Source: Impatiens glandulifera | Taxonomy: Eukaryota > Streptophyta > Magnoliopsida > Ericales > Balsaminaceae | DNA length: 64,000 bases | Reading direction: 5' to 3' | Assembly (NCBI RefSeq): GCF_907164915.1 | Contig: NC_061867.1 | Coordinates: 41,648,338 to 41,712,337 of the forward strand | Shown: positions 56,772 through 64,000 of the stretch, in pieces | How the letters are laid out: every line of letters begins with the position of its first letter | Numbering within the stretch: position 1 is the first letter of the stretch | Notes under the pieces: model-generated | Told to the model about the DNA's origin: nothing | The model's database searches: none | What the model saw: the letters and a program-made list of their open reading frames with translations, nothing else | Position numbers and translations under genes: made by a program

Positions 56772-58329
56772 TCTCGCACTGCAGACCACTGATCGAGAAA
56801 TTGAAGAACTCAATTTCCGGCAGGACATCAAAGAAACTTACATACACTGGAAGAATTGAGCTGGTCAAAAGCGTGGTAATGAGAATCATCGGTTACTAGT
56901 CACCGCAACTCGTGCTCCCGAAGAAGTTAATGAAAGAACTTGACGTGCTAATCAGAAACTTTATTTGGGGAAACAACGGGAGAGGTGAGAAGAAGGAGAC
57001 ATATGGCTCAAAAACTGTGTTGAATGGAATAAAGCGTTGACGTATAAACACCTATGAGTCATCTAGAGCAAACAAGAATCACTCTAGATTAAGTGGGTCC
57101 ACACCCGGTTTATGAAACACAAATCAAGCATGTGGACATCTAAAATAAGCAAAAGTATAGGATGATCGTTAAAGAAAATACTTAAGCTAAGAAACAATAT
57201 TGTAGGACATTTTGATATTAGTTGGGGAGATGGAAGAAACACGTTGTTTTGGCATGATCCCTAGTATGAGGACCAACCATTAATCAATAAAGATAAATTT
57301 AGAAATGTGAGGACTAGATGGGTTTGCCTAGTTGTCAAGGTCAGAGACACTAAAGACGAGTTATGTAATTCCCTCCTTAGATGAATACTGGTGGGGCGGC
57401 GCATTCTCGAACATATCAGTAACATCCAATTCAACGAAAGAACAAACGTACACTGATGGAAAGCCGAGGAAAATGGGAAGCTGATTTTAAGCAAAGTGTG
57501 GAACACCATCCGAGAGAATGAACAAACAATAGATTGGGCTAATATGGTCGGGTCGTCAAAAGTTATCCCGAGATACCAATTTATCACATGACTTTCATTT
57601 CGGGAAAGGCTAAACATGAGAGATCACGTCAGGAAGTACATGGAAATTTCGGATTCAAGTTGTCAATTGTGTGAAGGGATTGAAGAAACAATTGATTATC
57701 TCTTCGGGAACTGTTCATTTGTCTCGAAACTACGGAATAAATTTACAAAAAATATGGAGATGACCAGATTCCTAGAAGATTGGAAAGAAATCAAAGAAGT
57801 GGCTGTGAAGAAAGCGAAGGGCACAAAGTTTAAGTCAAAAATTTTCAAATGTGGATTCGGCTTAACACTTTACAACATCTAGCATGAGAGAAACTCGAGG
57901 GCATTCTCGAGAAATCGAAGAAGTCTAGAGTAGACCTGGGATGATATTGTAACTAATTATATCGTGAACATCCAGACGTGGAGAAAAGACTCGAAAAACG
58001 AACAAAATTAGAACCTCTACGGGAACTAGAAAGTATCATATCAGGAAGTCAACAAATACGGTGTTTTTTTAGCGAGATAAACGCAATTTAATTTTTTTGT
58101 AATTCCGATAATTGTTTGTAATTCATTTGTTTTTAGACCGTAACAAACTTAATTTTACTAGGCTTGTCTAGGGAAATACCGACACTCATTTGGTTTTTTT
58201 TCCCGTTTTTAGGATTTTTTAATGAAATAACGTTAACTCGATTTTTCCAAAAAAAACTTGTTTAGTTTAGTTATAATATTTATTTTATAAAATTGAGTCT
58301 AAATTTGAATTATAAATATAGTACTATTA

Positions 58330-58540
58330 CTGAGAATTGTCGTCGAGAGTGAAAGAATGCTCTTGTGAATATTAATATCACCGAGAGCAAAGATTATCCT
58401 CGCAGATAGTTTTTAATATTACAGAGAACAAAGGGTTGTCATCGATGATAATTATTATTACCAAGAAAATTGGATACAACTCTCGGATTCATTTAATATT
58501 ATCACTGAAAGCACCCGACAATGCCCTCGGTAAAAGTATT
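58330..58540 (+). repeat. Subterminal repeats of CACTA element
   Basis: Five diverged copies of a 35-45-base unit of the type ATTATCACCGAGAGCAAAGGATTGTCCTCGG, at about 58329, 58375, 58415, 58460 and 58497. Such short repeats near the ends bind the element-encoded protein in En/Spm elements. Confidence 0.55.
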
Positions 58541-58608
58541 CTTATGTTTCTTTAATTTGGCGACCGCCTCTTTATTCTTCCTCTTGGTTGTTCATTCTCT
58601 CTTCGTCG

Positions 58609-58884
58609 ATGGCTCTCTTGGGAAATTGGACGCTAAAAGAGCGCCGAATTTTGACGACTGTCAATAGCCACACTTACAGTCTCTCTCTCCTTGGTTCAGG
58701 ATGCATAGTTCTCTACTACTACTTTTTCAAGGACCTCCACAAGTTTTCCTTCAAACATGTCTTCTTTTTAGAACTTTATGTAAGTTTAATTTACTTTCTC
58801 TCAATCTCTTTCTTTCTATTTCTATTGGGTTTTGTTGAATGCTACCTTAGATCGGTTTCATTGTTCACATTAAAGGATTTTTAA
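58609..58884 (+). CDS. Hypothetical ORF near CACTA left end
   Basis: Starts ATGGCTCTCTTGGG at 58609 in the first ORF after the subterminal repeats; the open frame is 91 codons. The first ~55 codons are ordinary coding-like sequence; after a donor-like TTTATGTAAGTTT near 58768 the frame turns hydrophobic and probably is intron. It might be the first exon of a captured or element-encoded gene. No relative recognised. Confidence 0.3.
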   Translation: MALLGNWTLKERRILTTVNSHTYSLSLLGSGCIVLYYYFFKDLHKFSFKHVFFLELYVSLIYFLSISFFLFLLGFVECYLRSVSLFTLKDF

Positions 58885-60380
58885 GACCTAACTAGATGCA
58901 TTCCTTGCTCTAATTTAGATCTTGATCAAATCCACATACTCTTTAACTTTGGCATGTATGAGAGTAACTTTATGATAATAAAATTGCTTATGTCTATCGA
59001 CTGTACACTAATCTAACTATTTATAGGAATTTAAACTAGGATGATTCATAATTGTGTTTTCTCACCTACTGAGTTTGTTAGTTTCTAAGATTGTGCTAAA
59101 AGACTTTGAGATTTTCATGTGTTATACATATTGGAGACCATAAATGAACATGTAAAAATCCAGTTATTAGTATATTGTAGGTTAATTTTTCTTTAGTACA
59201 ACAAGAGGATATCCTTAGTATTTTTTTTTGTCAAAAGAAGGTTTAAGGACTTCTATTCTTGTCCTAATCATATGTGATGTGCATTGCAATGCACTTTAGA
59301 CATCAATTGGATGTTGAGTCATTTTCATGAATGCATGTATACTTTGTTTGAAATGCCATAAGAATCTCTTGTTAAGATTTTATGTTGTTATAAATGATAT
59401 TTAGTTTATGATATTTTAGGTTTATTTTAGGTTGATCTTACATATGTTTGATATCTAAAGTTAACTCTTAATGATACTATGAAAAGCTTATGCAATTATA
59501 CGAAACCTTCAATCTGATTACAAAAGGTTTATGTGATTGTGTTAGAGACGACTTAGTGAAAGTTAGGTGGCAATGAGATGAATTAGTGCATATAAATTGC
59601 ATTTCTTCTTCTTGATGTTATTATAGGACTAGTTGACAATCTACTATCGATAGAGATTATATATTTATTGTGTTAGAGAAAATACAATGGAAAAGAAATT
59701 CTGGACAAAAGTTGGATGCTCCTACGTCGAGATCATCCACAATATATGAAAGGCGTTGAGAAATTCTTAAATTTTCTCAAAGCGCTACTAGAAAGGAAAA
59801 AATTGTATGTCCTTGCATTAAATGTGCAACGCGACACTATGAGAGTATTAGTGTTGTGAACACATCTTACTATACACGGTATAAGAATGGTATATAATTT
59901 TTGGTGTTTTCAAGGTGAAACAAAATCCACAAATGATATTTTTGATGATGGCGTTGATGTTGTTGATAATGATGGGATGATGACGAATCAAATAACGAAG
60001 ATGATGTTAACAAGAATATTATAGTAGAAGAGAATATAGTGTTTACCGATGAAACTGTTAATTGTGGTGATGACCAGCATATGGAAGATATTCTCAATGA
60101 TTTGTATCCCACATTTAACACTCTAGTTCTAAAGATCTGGTTGACGATGATAATACATTCTACAAATTTTTGTATGATTCAAAGTAGCATTTGTATGAAG
60201 GTTCTCGAATTTCAAAGGCTTCCACATTATTGAAGTTGCTTCATATTAAGAATGTTGGTCAATGGACAAATAAATAATACGATCTATTACTAAATTTGCT
60301 CAAAGGTGAGATTTTACCAATAAATTCTCATTTACCTAATTCTTATTATGAGTGTTAAACAATTATTACAAATATCAATC

Positions 60381-60856
60381 TGTTACGACTTGTTTCGTAA
60401 GATGAGTTTTGGTTCAAGAATCACGTTCTTGATCTATAAGACCGGTGGAAATTCTACAATCAAAGGGCAGCGGAAGGTTTTCGATAGAGAATTTGGGGGG
60501 GAGAGATAGAAGAATCAAGGGTGCGAAGAGAATTACTGTTGGTCTATACCAAACAGTCCATAATAATAATAATAGACGAATAGGGACGAAGTCACATCTT
60601 CATCATTCTATTCATGGGTCCTTGGGGAAGAAAGATCAGCCTTATATAGGTGATGTCTTGCCCCAAAATATTCGGTTACAACAATAACTAGAAAATAACA
60701 GAATTCGGTTTGTAAAGTAGAAAATGAAAGCAAAACAAAATTATAAAACAACAAAACAGAAATCTGGCCCATGTGCACCATAGGACCGAGACCGGGTGTC
60801 GAGAAAGGTTGCTGGAATTTATTCTAGGACCGAGGCCTTGATTTTAGACCCTAACA
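60381..60856 (-). repeat. 3' LTR of TR-GAG element
   Basis: Near-identical to 62226-62699. Minus-strand TATA box TATATAAG at 60642-60649 (CACCTATATAAGGC). Contains TAGGACCGAG motifs also found in the 41360-41840 cluster. Confidence 0.9.
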
Positions 60857-60868
60857 TTATCTCCCCCT
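60857..60868 (-). other. Polypurine tract of TR-GAG element
   Basis: Minus strand GAAGGGGGAGATAA directly before the 3' LTR start. Confidence 0.75.
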
Positions 60869-61007
60869 TCGAATTTCGTCGCCCTCGACGAAAAACACCG
60901 TGGTCTGCCGAGTCTACCGAGCCTCTAATGCGCATGCTGAATATTTCAAAGAATTCGGTCGGACTTCAGCAAGTCCAGCAAGTGTTGGAGTCTTAGGACC
61001 GCATTTC

Positions 61008-62168
61008 TTAGAAGCCTTCGGTCTTCCTGCTCCACGACCAGTCCTTCCTTCGGCCCAGCACGCCAAGTGCAGCAAAAGGGCCATTTTTCTTCCGGGCATA
61101 CTCTAGAATATCTTCAAACAACCAAGCCCAGTCCTTTATCCAGACCAACAACACATGCGCAACAACATAGCCATGTCTTCCGACTACCTTCCTGGCTGGT
61201 GTTCGGTTGTTAGGTTGCTGGGTGAGCCCTTTGATTATATTTTGGAAATTTTCAGGAGCGTCTTCCAAAACAAGTGAAACAGTTTGGCATTTGTTTTTGC
61301 TCTTTATTTGTACCGTGGTAGCAACATTATGATTTTCCAAGGCCTTTTCTAGCTGGCTGCCTTGTATTATGTTGACCCGCGACCGAGGGGCATCTTGCTG
61401 GACCGAGAAGGTGTGCAAGATAATGACACGTTCGTCCCTTGTCTGAAGCACCAAAGGTGGATCATAAAAATCTGATTCTTGGACGGGTTCTTGAACGCTT
61501 TCTTGGACTTCTTGATGATTAGGCGGGGCCATGAACAATCTGGATTTGCACATATGATTGGGCTCCCAATTATCATTGCAAGTATAGCGCCGGTCTTCTT
61601 TGGGATCGGTTGTCCGGTTTGTGCTCGGCCAGACCGTGTTAACAATGCAAGGCCTGGGCAACAACGGCAATTTGGTGCTGTACAAGGGCCTGCGACCGAA
61701 TCGCAGCAAGAGATCTTTCTTGAATTTATGCCACGTCAATGCTTCCATATGGTTGCGATTCCGCAAATATGATTCATGCCACGTTCTTGCCTCTTTTGAG
61801 AAGTGAGTGCGGATAATGTCCAGCTTTGTGGCATCATTCGTCTTTCTCTCCCTAAATATTTGCTCGGCAAATAAGAGCCAGCCCTCCAAATCAGTCCCAT
61901 CAAATTCAGGAATATCAATATTTGTGAGCCGGGTTGGAGGAAGGTAGCAAGAAGCAATATTATAGGGTCGGGTGCGGGGATTTTGGCCATTATTAAACGC
62001 ACCTTTTTAAATGGCTGTCAAGCTTTTTCCAGCAGCATACATTTTGTCCATATTTTGCTGAAAGGCATTGTGCAAGGCAGCATGTTCGGTCATATTTTGT
62101 TGCAGGGCAACATTCATGGAGGCATATTGATGGGTTAGCCCTTCGAGTAGGGTCTTAAGATCATCCAT
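61008..62168 (-). pseudogene. gag: Gag-like protein of TR-GAG element with one in-frame stop
   Basis: A single minus frame from ATG 62168 to a stop at 61008-61010, broken only by a TAA at 62007-62009, about 386 codons. The N-terminus is a coiled coil (MDDLKTLLEGLTHQ, VALQQNMTEHAAL, AFQQNMDKMYAA). After the stop comes a Ty3/gypsy gag domain: IPEFDGTDLEGWLLFAEQIF, LDIIRTHFSKEARTWHESYL, FKKDLLLRFGRR. A degenerate zinc-knuckle-like stretch (YTCNDNWEPNHMCK) follows, then repeats of VQE(S/P) and a charged tail. There is no protease motif. Whether the stop is read through or is decay cannot be told from one copy. Confidence 0.8.
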
Positions 62169-62208
62169 CTTTGCTGCTATCTGGTTTCTTTCATTTGAGA
62201 ATCGTCTT

Positions 62209-62220
62209 GCTCTGATACCA
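62209..62220 (-). other. Primer-binding site of TR-GAG element
   Basis: Minus strand TGGTATCAGAGC, five bases after the 5' LTR; this fixes the element's orientation. Confidence 0.88.
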
Positions 62221-62225
62221 AGAAT

Positions 62226-62699
62226 GTTACGACTTGTTTCGTAAGATGAGTTTTGGTTCAAGAATCACGTTCTTGATCTATAAGACCGGTGGAAATTCTA
62301 CAATCAAAGGGCAGCGGAAGGTTTTCGATAGAGAATTTAGGGGGGAGAGATAGAAGAATCAAGGGTGCGAAGAGAATTACTGTTGGTCTATACCAAACAG
62401 TCGATAATAATAATAATAGACGAATAGGGGCGAAGTCACATCTTCATCATTCTATTCATGGGTCCTTGGGGAAGAAAGATCGGCCTTATATAGGTGATGT
62501 CTTGCCCCAAAATATTCGGTTACAACAATAACTAGAAAATAACAGAATTCGGTTTGTAAAGTAGAAAATGAAAGCAAAACAAAATAATAAAACAACAAAA
62601 CAGAAATCTGGCCCATGTGCACCATAGGACCGAGACCGGGTGTCGAGAAAGGTTACTGGATTTATTCTAGGACCGAGGCCTTGATTTTAGACCCTAACA
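62226..62699 (-). repeat. 5' LTR of TR-GAG element
   Basis: 474 bp; the minus-strand TATA box is near 62487-62494. Flanked on the right by CAATC. Confidence 0.9.
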
Positions 62700-62834
62700 C
62701 AATCTTACATATGAAAAGATCGATGCATGTTATAATAATTGTATGATTTACTGTAAGAAGGATAATGATCTTCAACGTGTTAAATTCTTTAATCTAAATA
62801 TTTATTCTTTAGTTCTATAATCTTTAATACTCTA

Positions 62835-63421
62835 TGTCGATAAATAGAGATAAACATAAGTTGCGGAAACGTACCTGAATCTGGAATGAATAACGGTTCA
62901 TTAAGCCGTTCTTCGTTATTCTCTTCTTCTTGATCTTCTATTGATCTTGGATCTTCTCTTGATCTTGGATCTTCTCTTGATCTTTGATCTTCTTGTTCTA
63001 GATCTGGACCTGGATCGGAATGTGGATCTTCTTAATCTGGATCTGGACCTAGATCAGAATGTATGATGTGGGTGGGATTTAAGTCTTCCAACCCTATATC
63101 GATAACCCTTTAGTATTCTTGAGAGATAAACCCAAAACCTTATTGTTCGATGAGAGAAACAAAATTAGATAGGCTATCTATATGGGTTGGGAACCTAGCC
63201 CTAATATACCCATTTATTATTCGGCCCATCAATGAAACAATAAATGGTATTTCTGCTTCTACACAAATATGTCCCCATATTTATTATAGATGTCTAAATA
63301 AGCCCATAACTTTTATATTTTAATAGATCACTTTAATTGAGCTTTAATCTTTATTATGATAACAACTAATATACAATTATTAAATAATATATGTACCCAA
63401 ATATTGGAAATAATTCCAACA
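62835..63421 (-). repeat. Probable 3' LTR of another minus-strand element
   Basis: On the minus strand a purine tract CTCAAGTGAGAGAT is followed by TGTTGGAATTATTTCCAATA (from 63421), the usual start of many plant LTRs. A TG at 62835 (minus ...TTATCGACA) is the likely other end, giving ~587 bp. It contains an 18-bp tandem repeat (62930-62995). The internal part to 63872 has no recognisable gene, so it may be a noncoding large element (LARD-like) or just the untranslated 3' end. Confidence 0.5.
62930..62995. repeat. 18-bp tandem repeat in LTR
   Basis: TTGATCTTGGATCTTCTC at 62941 and 62959, with partial copies on both sides. A second related duplication (GATCTGGACCTGGATCGGAATG type) follows at 63000-63062. 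Confidence 0.7.
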
Positions 63422-63872
63422 ATCTCTCACTTGAGTCACATTTCCTTCAATTATATATTATAACCTTAAGAGCTCAAAATATTGTTATCTTTTCCAAATA
63501 CATCTATATCAATCTCGTCCATCAATTATATCAACATAGGATTAAGGCGATTTTTGTTACATTAATTCGTAACTAAACCCTCAATAGTCACATATGTCAA
63601 TACAATCAAATGACATAGATTAAACATGGGTGTGTAGTGTGGATTAACATGTAGTGTGATATTTAACATGTTTAATATCAACTGATCCTCCTTTATTCCT
63701 TATAGAAATCAATCTAAATAACTTTATAATCTTGATTTCTTTAAAACTAAATCTTTAATTTCTTTAGAAACTGATTCTTTAATGTGCACAAAATTCCAAA
63801 TTATATCCATACAAGCATCACAATACAAACTCTCACTAAAAAACTCTATATCATCTAAATAAGCAATATCCA
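63422..63872 (-). other. Internal 3' region of minus-strand element, no gene seen
   Basis: AT-rich, no convincing frame on either strand. The 65-codon minus frame at 63724-63921 crosses into the next LTR and is not credible. Confidence 0.4.
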
Positions 63873-64000
63873 TGTTAGGATCTAGGTCGCGGCTGGGGGA
63901 CCGGGGTTGGTCGGTTTGCACGTCTCACTCAAAGGTGGTGATTAATCCGGTTAGAGATTAACACCGGGGTTTCAATACTACACAAACTGTCACAAACCCT
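63873..64000 (-). repeat. Partial LTR, same family as 970 and 42464, cut by window end
   Basis: Begins TGTTAGGATCTAGGTCGCGGC and continues with GATTAATCCGGTTAGAGATTAACACCGGGGTTTCAATACTACACAAACTGTCACAAACCC, which matches the reverse complement of 16230-16397 and the left end of the solo LTR at 42464. On the minus strand it is the 3' end of an LTR. Confidence 0.88.

Larger units (their letters stand above)
51850..58256 (+). mobile_element. LINE 3' part (RT C-terminus, zinc-binding domain, 3' tail), split by a Copia element
   Basis: The first piece, 51850-52021, codes for the RT region NENKSLAFYGGV and LGIPLTKNKSKSR. After the Copia insertion it resumes at 56777 with HCRPLIEKLKNSISGR, KKLTYTGRIELVKSVV and IRNFIWGNN. 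At 57600-57880 comes the RT zinc-binding domain (SDSSCQLCEGIEETIDYLFGNC). Stops and shifts are frequent. The 3' end is typical of plant LINEs: CCCGTTTTTAGGATTTTTTAATGAAATAACG, then a short A tail at ~58250-58256. Confidence 0.75.
60381..62699 (-). mobile_element. TR-GAG type LTR element (gag only), TSD CAATC
   Basis: A compact 2.3 kb minus-strand LTR retrotransposon. The 5' LTR is 62226-62699 and the 3' LTR is 60381-60856; on the minus strand they start TGTTAGGGTC and end CGTAACA. The perfect duplication CAATC is at 60376-60380 and 62700-62704. The primer-binding site follows the 5' LTR, and the polypurine tract GAAGGGGGAGAT (minus) precedes the 3' LTR. The internal 1.37 kb codes for a gag-like protein only: no protease, RT or integrase. 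I see about seven differences between LTRs in ~475 bp, so it is fairly young. It must have been mobilised in trans. Confidence 0.9.
59690..62795 (+). pseudogene. CACTA transposase (Tnp2 type) fragments, interrupted by TR-GAG element
   Basis: At 59700-59900 a degenerate transposase-associated domain is seen (HPQYMKGVEKFLNFLK, then in another frame a CPCIKCA-like zinc-binding pair). At 60040-60380 the Tnp2 part continues: DQHMEDILNDLYP, SKASTLLKLLHIKNVGQWTN, LLNLLKGEILP, HLPNSYYEC. At 62705-62790 it resumes after the insertion with YEKIDACYNNCMIYCKKDND, the typical K-I-x-A-C-x-x-x-C motif. The match of both sides across the insertion supports the junction. Many stops and shifts; not functional. 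Confidence 0.65.
58320..62800 (+). mobile_element. CACTA (En/Spm-type) transposon remnant
   Basis: The left end has an array of subterminal repeats (58330-58540). Further right, a broken transposase of the Tnp2 type begins near 59690 and is interrupted by an LTR element at 60381-62699, resuming to ~62795. The right end of the CACTA element is lost or displaced by a further LTR element. The exact terminal CACTA motif was not found. Confidence 0.55.

Noticed and set aside
57261..57617. Minus-strand ORF in the LINE 3' part
   Set aside because: It overlaps the RT-derived plus-strand sequence and has no recognisable pattern.
62930..62995. CRISPR-like array
   Set aside because: The repeats are contiguous with no spacers; it is a simple 18-bp tandem repeat in a plant LTR.

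Overview
This window looks like nuclear DNA of a flowering plant, most likely a eudicot and perhaps an asterid of the Lamiales type (weak inference from the accessory ORF family in the first retroelement). The evidence is AT-rich noncoding DNA, genes with canonical GT-AG introns, A-type cytochrome P450s, and plant lineages of transposable elements (SIRE-like and Tork-like Copia, a chromovirus, LINE, hAT, CACTA, Harbinger-like MITEs). No rRNA, organelle, CRISPR or bacterial operon signal is seen. Only three ordinary host genes are supported: one OCRE/G-patch protein gene (+ strand, 10 coding exons, 18957-25863) and two tandem CYP71-type P450 genes (- strand, 33550-35732 and 45461-47488).

Region by region. 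1-16397 is a nest: the 3' end and 3' LTR of an older Copia-type element (LTR 970-1662 continued at 15773-16397) were split by a 14.1 kb SIRE-like Copia element (1663-15767) whose two LTRs are almost identical and which has a perfect 5-bp target duplication (AGGAG). Beyond gag and pol the younger element carries four further ORFs (8791-14095). The first three are divergent copies of one protein domain, and each has its own TATA box and CT-rich leader; two also share a 3'-UTR motif. This is the most unusual object in the window. 16400-18400 holds a broken hAT transposase, followed by a MITE with long terminal inverted repeats that has a relative at 37271-37628. 18957-25863 is the OCRE/G-patch gene, with a SINE-like insertion and a duplicated MITE-like segment in its introns. 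25864-27824 is AT-rich and contains a roughly 180-bp inverted repeat. 27825-33353 is a chromovirus (Ty3/gypsy) whose pol frame has eight stop codons but no visible frameshift.

33550-47533 is the P450 pair, separated by about 10 kb of repeats: a Harbinger-like MITE just upstream of the first P450 promoter, a probable Tat/Ogre-like LTR relic with a primer-binding site, a solo LTR of the same family as the older element at the left edge (TSD AACTC), and a GGTTCGG-rich element. 49690-58256 is a LINE in two opposed pieces (ORF1 and 5' UTR inverted, RT 3' end direct), the pattern expected of twin priming, with a degenerate Tork-like Copia (52022-56771, TSD TCTCG) inserted in the RT. 58320-62800 is a CACTA relic whose transposase is interrupted by a 2.3 kb LTR element that has only a gag gene (TR-GAG type, 60381-62699, TSD CAATC). 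The window ends with a probable LTR of a further element and, at 63873-64000, another minus-strand LTR of the family seen at 970.

The host genes do not form a pathway that can be read from sequence. The two P450s are clearly a local duplication (same intron position and phase, same exon 2 length, similar promoter core). The rest of the story is the layering of mobile elements: at least four nested insertions have perfect target duplications or clear junctions, so their relative ages can be ordered.
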